Below, in pieces: positions 8,567-16,100 of a DNA stretch of 42,447 bases. The stretch comes from a virus, in the IMG/VR virus record IMGVR_UViG_3300035665_000081, positions 1 through 42,447 of that record; one strand, 5' to 3'. The first letter of the stretch is position 1, and each line of letters begins with the position of its first letter. The notes below the pieces were generated by a model that did no database searches, had not been told where the DNA came from, and was given only the letters and a program-made list of their open reading frames with translations. The translations under genes were made by a program, and so were the position numbers.

Positions 8567-9084
8567 TAGTTAGTCCGTGCAAAGGCAATTCTGACGCCGT
8601 TTTCGAGGCTTTTTTGCATCCCGCCCCCGTTGGTATAGGTAACAAACCAATCTTGCGGAGCCGTAGCCCGGGAAGTAGGTTCACCTTCTGTAGGACCAAT
8701 GTCAGTACGCATACGTCCGTAGCGACGGCCTTCGAGTACAACCGGACCTTGTGGCTCAGTCCCAGGGTCAATGAAATATCCCTCTTCTAAATCCATAGCT
8801 TGCATGGCGTAATCAGTGGTGTTTGTAATTACAAGTTTGGGGTTTCTATTTGTTGCGGCAACCGTGTCAGGTAACTGAGGTGTGTCGCGTATTGTGTAGG
8901 GGTAACTTCCCTGGGGGCCCCTTCCTACTCCGGGGGCGTCAGCCACCCAGCTGTTCGCAAATTCGCCACTCCACAAAGGACCTTCTTGGGCAAGGTCATT
9001 CATAATCTCCGCTGCAGCATGGCGTGCGGCACTTTGCACCTTACGACGCATATCTCTATTGAACTGACCTAGCGGGCTTGCCAT
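8566..9084 (-). CDS. Tail completion / minor tail protein (HK97 gp10 or lambda Z-like)
   Basis: The product is 172 residues with an N-terminal helix (FNRDMRRKVQSAARHAAAEI), then TPLW-like PLWSGEFANSWV and TDYAMQAMDLEEGYF. The segment WSGEFANSW followed by NTTDYA is a signature I associate with HK97 gp10/lambda Z-type tail completion proteins. It overlaps both neighbours by one base. It is AT-richer than the capsid genes. The exact family could not be confirmed here. Confidence 0.65.
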   Translation of the reverse strand: MASPLGQFNRDMRRKVQSAARHAAAEIMNDLAQEGPLWSGEFANSWVADAPGVGRGPQGSYPYTIRDTPQLPDTVAATNRNPKLVITNTTDYAMQAMDLEEGYFIDPGTEPQGPVVLEGRRYGRMRTDIGPTEGEPTSRATAPQDWFVTYTNGGGMQKSLENGVRIAFARTN

Positions 9085-9461
9085 TATTGCGGCCTCGCAA
9101 TTAGGACGTGCATAACAGGGTTATCGCCGCGATAACTGGTTATTGAGATGATCTTGGCCTCGCGGGTAACTCCGGCCTGGGTGTACTGGATGCGATCGGC
9201 TTCAGTCGGGTAGTACGCTCCGAGTTCGCTGGTGCCAATAATGACTTTTATGTCGGTTGTCTGGTACAGACCTTCGGATTCGCGGGGTGTAAGGCGCGTG
9301 ATAACCGCTTTGACCGTTACGGAAATGTCGGGGCCGAAAACGTTGCCGCTGGTTGGGTCGTAAGTGCGGGGCGTGGTGCTTTTGATAAACGTGATGTCCT
9401 GGCCCCAGTCCGCAAGGATTGAGGTCGGGATTGGGGCAAAAGTGTCGTCGATTAGGCCCAT
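9084..9461 (-). CDS. Head closure / head-tail joining protein
   Basis: This 125-residue beta-rich protein has DWGQDITFIKSTTPRTYDPT and VTVKAVITRLTPRESEGL, resembling small head closure proteins that bind the connector ring and seal the filled capsid. It is placed between the adaptor and the tail completion protein, which matches the conserved siphophage order. No catalytic motif is expected. The assignment is from pattern and synteny. Confidence 0.65.
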   Translation of the reverse strand: MGLIDDTFAPIPTSILADWGQDITFIKSTTPRTYDPTSGNVFGPDISVTVKAVITRLTPRESEGLYQTTDIKVIIGTSELGAYYPTEADRIQYTQAGVTREAKIISITSYRGDNPVMHVLIARPQ

Positions 9462-9462
9462 G

Positions 9463-9993
9463 TCACCCTCGGAAGAGGCGGACGGCGTAGTTGGCGGCGC
9501 CGCCCATGCAATAAGGGCCTAGGTAGGTCTGGAGCCAAGGGTAGACGTCGAAGACGTTGTTGATGACGCCGCTGGTTTGGCTGGTTTTGTTGTATTTGAC
9601 TTTGAGTTCGCCCAGTTCCACTTGGTCATAGATGCCGGTGGTGCCAGTGCTGCCGGTGATGGCGTCGGTGTCGTTGGCGAAGGCGCGTGCCAGCTCGTAG
9701 GTGGCGGTTTTGATGCCGTCGGGGATCACGGTGCAGGCGAGATCAACGCCGTCCACCGTGTAGTTGTCGCGGGGCCACTTCAGGGCTTGGGTGTCGGTGC
9801 AGCGATCGCCGTAGAAGCTGAGCGCGTCGATCCAGCGGGTGGCGGAGATCAGGGCGCGGTTTTTTTGGTCGGTGGTCTTGCTGGTCCAGGTGCTGGAATC
9901 AGGCACCGTTTCGAAGTAGGTGTCCGCAGCCGCCAGCGTCACATAGCTGTTGGCCGAAGCTCCACCCACTGTGGCGTCAATGGCGGCGGGCAC
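9463..9993 (-). CDS. Head-tail connector adaptor (DnaT-like family)
   Basis: This 176-residue protein has the family pattern with NSYVTLAAADTYFETVPDSS near the N-terminus, then KNRALISATRWIDAL, RCTDTQALKWPR and DGIKTATYELARAFA. These motifs are typical of adaptor proteins often annotated as putative DnaT-like ssDNA-binding proteins, which form the ring beneath the portal. Its position, soon after major capsid and before head closure, supports the adaptor role over ssDNA binding. Confidence 0.72.
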   Translation of the reverse strand: MPAAIDATVGGASANSYVTLAAADTYFETVPDSSTWTSKTTDQKNRALISATRWIDALSFYGDRCTDTQALKWPRDNYTVDGVDLACTVIPDGIKTATYELARAFANDTDAITGSTGTTGIYDQVELGELKVKYNKTSQTSGVINNVFDVYPWLQTYLGPYCMGGAANYAVRLFRG

Positions 9994-9996
9994 GGC

Positions 9997-10191
9997 TTAA
10001 TACAGTCTTTTCTTGAGTTTAGCTCCAGAAGTAGATCTTCTTGTTTTAGGGGGTGGACTCAAGATGACGGCGTGGTAAACCTTGCCACCGGTCATTTCAA
10101 TGTCAGCTTGGATTTCGGCGTGTTGGTCGTAGGGGACGTCAATAAAGCTGCGGAGGTTATCCTGTAGTACGAAAAGCCGGACTGTACTCAT
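9997..10191 (-). CDS. Small basic hypothetical protein in the connector region
   Basis: This 64-residue protein starts MSTVRLFVLQDNLRSFIDVP and ends with a lysine/arginine-rich tail (TRRSTSGAKLKKRLY). ATG at 10191 was chosen because the frame upstream lies inside the opposite-strand gene. The two ATGs overlap head-to-head at 10189-10192. Three bases separate it from the adaptor gene. I do not recognise a family; the basic tail suggests a virion or DNA-contacting protein, which is inference. Confidence 0.6.
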   Translation of the reverse strand: MSTVRLFVLQDNLRSFIDVPYDQHAEIQADIEMTGGKVYHAVILSPPPKTRRSTSGAKLKKRLY

Positions 10192-10474
10192 GCCTGCTCG
10201 CAAACTTGTGGACGCTGATGCCAGCGTAGAAACAAAGGTGGCTTCTGTTCCATCGGCGGCCCCCGGAAAAACCGTGCGGTCGCTGGAAGTGGTGGCTAAC
10301 GCTATTCGGGAACGGTTCTCCAGTGGGGAATCTGCTGAGACGATCCTGCAGGATCTGCAGGTCAGTGAGCACGTATTTAGAGAACTGCTCACCCAGTCGT
10401 ACCAGCTGGTGGGGCGTGCCCCAGTGATTTTTGAGTATCAGGAGAAAATGCGGATTGGGGAGATTGAAGGCTGA
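10190..10474 (+). CDS. Opposite-strand 94-residue protein inside the head operon, possible HTH
   Basis: This plus-strand frame lies between major capsid and connector genes. Residues 30-65 (VVANAIRERFSSGESAETIL, then LQVSEHVFRELLTQ) could form a helix-turn-helix-like helical bundle. Codon first positions are G-rich, as in real genes, and the frame ends just before a strong terminator that works in this direction. No good ribosome-binding site is seen, and the start overlaps the start of the minus-strand 64-residue gene. It could be a transcription factor or a host-targeting protein; the function is unknown. Confidence 0.6.
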   Translation: MPARKLVDADASVETKVASVPSAAPGKTVRSLEVVANAIRERFSSGESAETILQDLQVSEHVFRELLTQSYQLVGRAPVIFEYQEKMRIGEIEG

Positions 10475-10492
10475 GTAGTTTTTGGCAAAAGA

Positions 10493-10517
10493 AAAGGCCC
10501 CCGGTTTGGGGGCCTTT
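10493..10517. terminator. Bidirectional terminator between major capsid and the opposite-strand gene
   Basis: AAAGGCCCCC, loop GGTTT and GGGGGCCTTT form a perfect 10-bp stem. It is followed by GTTTT on the plus strand and by TCTTTT on the minus strand, so it can end both the capsid transcript and the short plus-strand gene. Confidence 0.9.
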
Positions 10518-10537
10518 GTTTTGGCGCGTACTGAAGA

Positions 10538-11644
10538 TCAGTAAGCGGTGGTGTCGAACGGGGTGTTGACCAGCAGGCGAGCGATGGGCACTTGCTTGGT
10601 GGTGCTGTACACCAGGCTCCAGCTGCTGGTGTTGGCCAGGTTGCCGGAGGTGGAGGCGTTGGTCGGGTTGTCGCCGGCGTCGGCCCACTTGGTGCCAGTG
10701 ATGTGGTAACCGTAGTGGTAGTCAACGGCCAGGATGTCCTGCATGGACAGGATGTTGCGGTCTGCACCGAGGCGCAGGTCCTGCTGGATGCCCTCGGAAA
10801 CCACACCCGACTTGAAGAGGTACACGGGGTACTTCTTGGCGTGGGTGGAGGTGCCGCCGGTCAGGGCAGTCAGTTGGTCGTCGATGACGACGCGGAGGCC
10901 AGCGAACGTAGCCACTTCAGCAGCGGTAACGCCCACGCCGCCGCCACCCCAGGTGATGGCGCCGCCGGTGGACAGAGCCGAGGTGCTGAAGGTCAGCATC
11001 CCGATTTGCTGCAGGTAGTAAGCCACGTTGGAGTGCATGGCGATCGAGTCCAGCTCGTCGCCGCGCTCACCCAGCTTGGCTTTGGTGCCAACGACGTTGG
11101 CGACGTTCAGGAAGTTGGCCTCGGTCATGGAACCGGGGACACCAGCGAACGACTTGTCGTTCTGGTTGGGGCCGAGCACGCCAGCGCCGGAGATGCCGCC
11201 GAACAGACCCAGCAGTTGGGCTGCCAGGGTGGCAGTCTTCAGCTTGTTGATGGCTGCAGACAGTTGGTTGCGGACGTGGGCCAAGGGGTCGGCGCCGGAG
11301 CCGAGTTTGCTGAGGTCATCGGCCGCATAAGCAAAACCACGGTGCAGAATCGTCATAATCTGCTCGTCGGCAGTGACGTTCTGGGCGGTCAGATAACCCA
11401 GGCCACCGTTCCAGCTGGAGGTGGACAGGATTTGGGTTTCGGTCGGGGCGATGGGATCGAAGAAGGGCACGCGCACGCGGGTGCCGCCAGCGCGGGCGTC
11501 GAGGGCAGCGTTGCGCTGCACAATGCCGCTCTGGATCCACTTCGATTGCTCGAAGATGCCTTCAGCGGTGTACTGAAGAAATTCAGGACGGGTAACAAGG
11601 TTCGAGAGAAAAGTTCCCCCGAAGTTGCTGTTAGAAGCAGACAT
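10538..11644 (-). CDS. Major capsid protein (HK97 fold)
   Basis: This 368-residue protein follows portal and scaffold in transcription order. Its beginning (LVTRPEFLQYTAEGIFEQSK, RAGGTRVRVPFFDP) and later segments (ADEQIMTILHRGFAYAADDL, SIAMHSNVAYYLQQIGMLTF, LRVVIDDQL) match the coat protein pattern of HK97-fold capsids: N-arm, long spine helix and A-domain with the conserved VIDDQ strand. A GGAG ribosome-binding site lies 7 bases before the ATG, preceded by a short GCCCC/GGGGC hairpin (11679-11691). Strong GC-biased codons fit high expression. Confidence 0.9.
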   Translation of the reverse strand: MSASNSNFGGTFLSNLVTRPEFLQYTAEGIFEQSKWIQSGIVQRNAALDARAGGTRVRVPFFDPIAPTETQILSTSSWNGGLGYLTAQNVTADEQIMTILHRGFAYAADDLSKLGSGADPLAHVRNQLSAAINKLKTATLAAQLLGLFGGISGAGVLGPNQNDKSFAGVPGSMTEANFLNVANVVGTKAKLGERGDELDSIAMHSNVAYYLQQIGMLTFSTSALSTGGAITWGGGGVGVTAAEVATFAGLRVVIDDQLTALTGGTSTHAKKYPVYLFKSGVVSEGIQQDLRLGADRNILSMQDILAVDYHYGYHITGTKWADAGDNPTNASTSGNLANTSSWSLVYSTTKQVPIARLLVNTPFDTTAY

Positions 11645-11690
11645 GGGTTAGCTCCAGTGGAGTCAGGGTTGGGGAGGTGCCCCACAGGGG

Positions 11691-12398
11691 CTAGAAACCG
11701 GCTTCTGTTTTCAACAACCTAGCTTTGTCGGGGTCGCTGGCGAGCATCATCATTTGCTGAGTGACGTTCCAGGCGTCCTTGGACCAGGGGTTGGATTGGC
11801 CGGGGAGGGCGGTGGCGCGGGCACTACCCGTGACACCCATACCGGCGCGGTTCGTAGCCGCAAAGTGGTGCTCGTAACCGCTGCCGGGGTTTTTTAAGTT
11901 GGCGATATACTCGCCAATCGGAACTTCCACGCCGCCGACATAAGCCACAGGCTGTCCTTCTTTGGCGCGTAAGTTCTCCTGCACCAAACGATACAGCTGA
12001 TCGGGTGCAAGCGCACCAGCAGAAGAGAGTTGGGCGATGGCGCCAGCGCGGAGTTGCTCTTTTGAGTAACCCTGGCGGATTTGCTCGACTTCCGCTTCTT
12101 TTGCCGCCATTTGTTGCTTGAGGTCAGCAACAGTTTGTTGGGCCTCTTCCCAGAGGGTTTTGAACTCGCCAGATTCGGCCAATTTGGCGGTTTTGGCGGA
12201 TTCTTGCGCTTGGCGCAATTCTTCCAGCTGGGATTGGAGGGATTCGCGGTTTTCGCGGTCCTTGCGGCGCTCGGCGATCAACTCTTGGTTTTTCGCACGA
12301 AGTGCTTCGAGTTGGGCGGCCAGATCGGAGCTTTCAGCCACAGGCTGAGGGGCAACAGGCTCCACGGGAGTGACTGCTGCTTGCTGTTCTTCGGGCAC
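11691..12398 (-). CDS. Capsid scaffolding protein
   Basis: This 235-residue acidic, highly helical protein has a predicted coiled coil at about residues 25-115 (LAAQLEALRAKNQELIAERR, then repeated Gln/Glu/Lys heptads). The C-terminal part (NPWSKDAWNVTQQMMMLASD) resembles the coat-binding end of phage scaffolds. It lies directly between portal and major capsid. It should act inside the prohead and be lost on maturation; no protease domain is visible. Confidence 0.82.
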   Translation of the reverse strand: MPEEQQAAVTPVEPVAPQPVAESSDLAAQLEALRAKNQELIAERRKDRENRESLQSQLEELRQAQESAKTAKLAESGEFKTLWEEAQQTVADLKQQMAAKEAEVEQIRQGYSKEQLRAGAIAQLSSAGALAPDQLYRLVQENLRAKEGQPVAYVGGVEVPIGEYIANLKNPGSGYEHHFAATNRAGMGVTGSARATALPGQSNPWSKDAWNVTQQMMMLASDPDKARLLKTEAGF

Positions 12399-12433
12399 GG
12401 TTGTGTATTACTTGGACGGTTCTAGATTAGCAG

Positions 12434-13873
12434 TTAAGAATTGAGTTCCTCTTCGCGCTCTTCCATGTCCTCGTCGCCGGTGTTCTCGGCGGCTTCGGGC
12501 AGGGCGAGGGCGTTCTCGGTGGAGACTTCCAGCTCGTCCTCAATGTTGATGTTGTCGGGCAGGACTTCGCCGCGGCGCAGGACTTCCAGCAGCATGGCGT
12601 CGCTGATCTTGCCTGCTTGGTTGAGTTGGGTCAGGACGGCGACGTCTTGGCCGATCAGGCGGTAGTAGTCGAAGTCGCGGTCGATTGTGATTTCGGGGGC
12701 TTCGATGCCGACGTACTGGGCGGCAAACTCGAAGGCTTGGTTGAGGGCGCTCTCCAGCTCTTGGCTGATGATCGAGAGGACGCTGTTGGATTGGGCTTGG
12801 TCGATACGCTTGGCCTCGGCAGACTCGGCCACAAACTTTTGACCAAAGAGTTTGGTGACGCCCAGCGTGGACATTTGAGATGCCAACGACTCCAGCTCGG
12901 CCATTTGGGCGTCGAAGCTGGTGGCGTCGGCCTGCACGTAGTACGCCTTGTTGCCCGGTTGCATGGCGATGGCGTAGTTGACACCCATCGTTGCGGAGCC
13001 AGTCGTGTCGTCCCAGCCCTCTAGGACGAGGGTGGGCATTGCGGCGATGTGGAGGGCGTGGATTAGGTCGGCTTGGCGTTGGTAGTGGGTGATGTTGAGG
13101 TTGGCGATGTCCAGCAGTGGGGGCTGGGAGATCAGCAGGCCGCGGCGGTTGCTGTAGATCGGGACCAGGGGGATTTCGTCGAGGCTGTAGCCGCCGGTGG
13201 AGGTAAATTCGACGATCTCTTGGCCCAGCGTGTAGAGGTCGTAGCGGCCGGGGTAGATGACGCGCATTTCCTCGACCTGTTCTTCGCCGAACTCGTTGAG
13301 GGGGCGGACGTCGTAGTCGTGGATGCGGACTTGCAGCAGGCGGTTGGTGCCGGGTTCTTTGCGCCAGCCCCAGATCTGGAAGGCATCGACGTGGACGAAG
13401 TAGGGGCGGCGGCCCATCGCACGCTCTTCCGCCAGATTCATCGCTCCAGCGGCGGCTGGGTAGTCAACGAGGATGGCGCTGTGGCCGTAGGTCAGGCTGC
13501 TGACCAAGGCGCGGCGGGCGTATTCGTTGATGTTGGAGCCCAAGCCGTCGATGTTTTGGATCAGGTCCAGCCAGTAGGGGTCGCCTTCGACGTGGATGGG
13601 TTTGCGGAGGATGGCGCCAGCGGCGGTTTCGATGAGGCGGCTGGTGTAGGGGCTCAGGACGCTGCGGTCAACGCGGGTTTGGTAGGCGTCGTCGTCTTCG
13701 CGGGGTTCTTGCGGGAGATAAGTTTCACTCATGTCCCGCAGGTAGTTGGTGCCGCTGGTGACGGCGGCCATTACGCTCCAGTCCGGCATCATGGCGATGA
13801 CGTCCAGGCTGCGGACAAACGGGGATTCGCTGACTACAGCACCAGTTGGTGGGATATTGGCGCTGTAGACCAC
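12434..13873 (-). CDS. Portal protein (DUF4055-type)
   Basis: This 479-residue protein has the pattern of DUF4055 portals: WSVMAAVTSGTNYLRDMSET near the N-terminus, TRVDRSVLSPYTSRLIETAA, then HYQRQADLIHALHIAAMPTL and a long C-terminal helix with ESAEAKRIDQAQSNSVL. A highly acidic tail (GDEDMEEREEE) ends the protein. The portal ring is the entry and exit channel for DNA and binds the large terminase. It is followed by scaffold and capsid, as usual. Confidence 0.88.
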   Translation of the reverse strand: MVYSANIPPTGAVVSESPFVRSLDVIAMMPDWSVMAAVTSGTNYLRDMSETYLPQEPREDDDAYQTRVDRSVLSPYTSRLIETAAGAILRKPIHVEGDPYWLDLIQNIDGLGSNINEYARRALVSSLTYGHSAILVDYPAAAGAMNLAEERAMGRRPYFVHVDAFQIWGWRKEPGTNRLLQVRIHDYDVRPLNEFGEEQVEEMRVIYPGRYDLYTLGQEIVEFTSTGGYSLDEIPLVPIYSNRRGLLISQPPLLDIANLNITHYQRQADLIHALHIAAMPTLVLEGWDDTTGSATMGVNYAIAMQPGNKAYYVQADATSFDAQMAELESLASQMSTLGVTKLFGQKFVAESAEAKRIDQAQSNSVLSIISQELESALNQAFEFAAQYVGIEAPEITIDRDFDYYRLIGQDVAVLTQLNQAGKISDAMLLEVLRRGEVLPDNINIEDELEVSTENALALPEAAENTGDEDMEEREEELNS

Positions 13874-13905
13874 GGCTTGACTCCTACTTTGTACCTATTT
13901 TGGCA

Positions 13906-13928
13906 CTAGAGATCTAGGTGTGTCTCGT
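13906..13928 (+). promoter_or_regulatory. Palindrome and GTGTCTCGT motif before a short plus-strand gene
   Basis: CTAGA-GA-TCTAG (13906-13917) is followed at once by GTGTGTCTCGT. A closely similar string, TCTAG then TGTGTCTC, lies upstream of the ribbon-helix-helix gene at about 31.5 kb. This suggests a shared operator or promoter element at both plus-strand genes. No protein is known to bind it. Confidence 0.4.
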
Positions 13929-14115
13929 GCGTGAGTGGAACACGCCCGTGCGGGAGCCGTGGAACGCGCTCATTCACCAGTGTTTGAGGGGCGTTGATAA
14001 TCACATGCACCAGTACATGGAAACTGGGAATGTTTGGCATTTAGAGAAGGCAGATACGTTGAGAAAATATGTGTTGGAGTTGAAAATGTGGATTCATAAA
14101 GTTGAGGGGAGATAG
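13918..14115 (+). CDS. Small conserved phage protein, plus strand, between portal and structural genes
   Basis: This 65-residue protein starts at GTG 13918 (another GTG lies at 13927). It is Trp/His-rich with REPWNALIHQC and a C-terminal TLRKYVLELKMWIHKVEG. This kind of ending (LRxYVxxLKxWIHxxE) I recall from small proteins of marine cyanophages. The gene converges on the minus-strand gene ending at 14116, with no gap. Function unknown; it is probably a small regulatory or host-interaction protein. Confidence 0.6.
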   Translation: MCLVREWNTPVREPWNALIHQCLRGVDNHMHQYMETGNVWHLEKADTLRKYVLELKMWIHKVEGR

Positions 14116-14388
14116 TCACCATTTCACCTTATTTGCCCAGTAGGCGGCACTCATTTTGCCCTTGGAGATATTTTGGGCGTGACGCGCCTTGAACGATGCC
14201 CTTCTGGCCTTGTCTGCTGCTGACTCTCCTTTTTGTGCTGGTGAGCCAGATACGCCCTGTTGGCCGAAACGGATGAGTTTTACCGTGTCGCCTTCCTTGG
14301 CGAGGACGACGTGGGACTTTTTGGGGTGGTTGGGGGTGCGCTTGGGCTTGTTGTAGCCGTCGAATTTTTCGCCGCGATACTCAATCAT
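14116..14388 (-). CDS. Conserved cyanophage-type small basic protein
   Basis: The 90-residue protein carries GYNKPKRTPNHPKKSHVVLA, KLIRFGQQGVSGS and KARRASFKARHAQN, a pattern I recognise from conserved hypothetical proteins in phages of picocyanobacteria. It is strongly basic. ATG at 14388 overlaps the end of the upstream 65-residue gene by 8 bases. The frame upstream of this ATG merely shadows that gene. It is likely a DNA- or virion-associated protein, but the function is not established. Confidence 0.75.
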   Translation of the reverse strand: MIEYRGEKFDGYNKPKRTPNHPKKSHVVLAKEGDTVKLIRFGQQGVSGSPAQKGESAADKARRASFKARHAQNISKGKMSAAYWANKVKW

Positions 14389-14578
14389 CGTCTTCCTCCT
14401 CGTCTTCGGGGTTTTCGATGGGCACCAGCACTTCGATGCCCATAGCGAGCATCTTGATAAAGTTGCCCAAGGTGTCAGGGATTGAGGGGGTTTTGAATAC
14501 AAACGTGGCGTGCGTGGTGCCTTCCTCGCCGTCAATTTCGATGTGGAGGCAGCTGCCGGTGATTGTCTGGATGGTCAT
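14381..14578 (-). CDS. Small acidic hypothetical protein
   Basis: This 65-residue protein starts MTIQTITGSCLHIEID and ends in a run of Glu/Asp (ENPEDEEEDDD). It starts at 14578, sharing one base with the stop of the large structural gene upstream, and its tail overlaps the next gene, so the three genes are probably translated together. No family is recognised. Its acidic tail beside the basic product of the next gene could mean the two interact; this is speculation. Confidence 0.65.
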   Translation of the reverse strand: MTIQTITGSCLHIEIDGEEGTTHATFVFKTPSIPDTLGNFIKMLAMGIEVLVPIENPEDEEEDDD

Positions 14579-15825
14579 CAGCGGCTGATTTCTTCCCAGT
14601 CCATGGATGCGTGCACATTAGACGTTGCCGCACTGGCTGTAACAACAAGGCTTAGTTCGTAAGGGGTGGAGGTGAGGCCATTGCGTTCCAGTTGGAATTT
14701 GAATAGGGCTTCCTTGAGGATGTCTACGGATGCTGTGCTTTGGTTGGTGGAGCTGAAGTAGCCCTGGGCCAGGATGCGGCCGCCGGCTGTGGAGGTGCCG
14801 GTGAGGTTGTATTCGACGCTGGATTCGCTACCGGCGCTTGTCCAAGTGCCGCCGGTAGTGGTGGCGTTAGCCATTACGCGCCAGTTGTAGTTGGCGTTGG
14901 CGGAGGCGCCCAGGATGGATAGAGCGGTGAGAATGACGATTGCGTCTAGTGCAGCTGCTTTAAGACGTAAGGAAATAACCGGGTAGTAAGTGCCGGCGGT
15001 GGTAAGTGCGTGTGGAGCGGTGATGGTGGTGCCGATGGCTTGTTGGAGGCCGCGGAGTTCGTAGCCGCCTTCGGAAAGTACAGTCGAGCAGACCTGTTTG
15101 AGGGTGCTGGCGCTTGTTGTGGCGGCGGTGTTTGTTATTTCGTATCGGAGAGGAAGTGAGGCGGTGGTGATATAAGTTGAAGTAATGATGTTGGCGTGGT
15201 GGAAGGAATGGCAATGGATAAATTTGCCGTTAATAACGAAACCTAGGCGGACGGTGCCGAGTCCCAGCCATTCAATGTCCATCCAAAGGATTTGGGACTT
15301 TGTGGTGTCCAGTTCGAGGTTGGAGGGGCCGTCGCCGTTTAGGGGGTCGGTGTTCCAGTCGGATTGGGAGACGCGGGTTTCGACGAGGGAGCCGGTGGAG
15401 GAGCTGCGTTCGACGAAGGAGAGGGTGTTATTGGCAAGTTCTAGGTACATGCCGTTGGCAGCGCCGTAGTAGCCGACGCGCTGGCGGAGGCCGGTTTTGG
15501 CGGGGTTCAGTGTAAAAGTGGACATCACCAGCAGGGATTTGCCCGGCTGGTATGAACAGCATTTGGTGGTTTCGCGGATGACCTCGGAGCCGGAGCTGGT
15601 GGTTACGGCGAGGTTGACGAGGCCGGCGTTAACGTCGAACGTGGACGTTCCACCGGTGGCGGTGGAGGTGGCCCAGAGGCCGTTGTCGTGGTATCGGTGG
15701 CTGGAATCGAAAAGAGTAAGTGGGTTAGATGTGCGTAGACGTCCAAAAGCATCTCCGACACCAACGGGTAGAGCCGTGGTTACAAAGGGGTTGGTGTAGG
15801 AGGAGGTCTGGACGAATAAGGACAT
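14578..15825 (-). CDS. Virion structural protein, beta-rich
   Basis: This 415-residue Ser/Thr-rich protein starts MSLFVQTSSYTNPFVTTALP, with GDAFGRLRTSNPLTLFDSSH near the N-terminus. The GRLRVSxPxTLFD-type motif is one I associate with decorating or fibre-like virion proteins of cyanophages and other environmental phages. No enzymatic motifs are seen. It lies between the packaging genes and portal, which suggests a head- or neck-associated decoration or appendage. The exact role is unknown. Confidence 0.65.
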   Translation of the reverse strand: MSLFVQTSSYTNPFVTTALPVGVGDAFGRLRTSNPLTLFDSSHRYHDNGLWATSTATGGTSTFDVNAGLVNLAVTTSSGSEVIRETTKCCSYQPGKSLLVMSTFTLNPAKTGLRQRVGYYGAANGMYLELANNTLSFVERSSSTGSLVETRVSQSDWNTDPLNGDGPSNLELDTTKSQILWMDIEWLGLGTVRLGFVINGKFIHCHSFHHANIITSTYITTASLPLRYEITNTAATTSASTLKQVCSTVLSEGGYELRGLQQAIGTTITAPHALTTAGTYYPVISLRLKAAALDAIVILTALSILGASANANYNWRVMANATTTGGTWTSAGSESSVEYNLTGTSTAGGRILAQGYFSSTNQSTASVDILKEALFKFQLERNGLTSTPYELSLVVTASAATSNVHASMDWEEISR

Positions 15826-15828
15826 GGC

Positions 15829-15987
15829 CTATTTCTTGCCTTTTTTGGCGGTTTTGGCGGATGCTTTGAAGGCAGCGGCGGTGGGGGCGCCCTTGGTTCC
15901 AGGCTTACGCATTTTTTCGCCGCTGCCGGCGGCGATGCGCTTGCGTTTGGCCGCAATGTTGGCGTACAAACCGGATTTTTTAGCCAT
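15829..15987 (-). CDS. Tiny basic phage protein (52 residues)
   Basis: The product begins MAKKSGLYANIAAKRKRIAA and continues GSGEKMRKPGTKGAPTAAAF, ending in Lys-rich KTAKKGKK. This pattern recurs as a small conserved protein in many tailed phages of cyanobacteria and alphaproteobacteria, usually near structural genes. About a third of residues are Lys/Arg, so DNA or capsid-interior binding is plausible. Its ATG overlaps the TAA of the gene upstream (TAATG). Confidence 0.8.
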   Translation of the reverse strand: MAKKSGLYANIAAKRKRIAAGSGEKMRKPGTKGAPTAAAFKASAKTAKKGKK

Positions 15988-16085
15988 TACTTTTTCTTAG
16001 GTGCTTTTTTCTTGGTGCTCTTGGCCGGCATCGGCTTAGCTTTACCTTTTTTGGGCATCTTCATGTCGCCGTAATGTCCAGGCAT
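15987..16085 (-). CDS. Tiny basic phage protein (32 residues)
   Basis: The product is MPGHYGDMKMPKKGKAKPMP followed by AKSTKKKAPKKK. Such MPGHY...KK peptides occur in other tailed phages next to the 52-residue type seen downstream. It lies 15 bases after the large terminase stop and overlaps the next gene by one base. It is extremely basic and may bind DNA in the head; no function is established. Confidence 0.7.
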   Translation of the reverse strand: MPGHYGDMKMPKKGKAKPMPAKSTKKKAPKKK

Positions 16086-16100
16086 AACCAGTCGTCGTAC

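Noticed and set aside
9800-9808. GCGATCGC (HIP1-like) site as proof of a freshwater cyanobacterial host
   Set aside because: I noticed only one copy by eye; one copy proves nothing and a count was not made.
10592-11722. Long plus-strand open frame over the major capsid gene
   Set aside because: Shadow frame caused by GC-biased third positions; the minus frame is a clear capsid protein.
12617-13909. Long plus-strand frames over the portal gene
   Set aside because: Low-complexity Val/Asp/Ala/Gly products typical of antisense to a GC-rich gene; portal is well supported.
15900-16080. Reading the terL-proximal gap as non-coding
   Set aside because: Two tiny basic proteins fit the gap exactly with a one-base overlap and match known small phage peptides, so it is coding.
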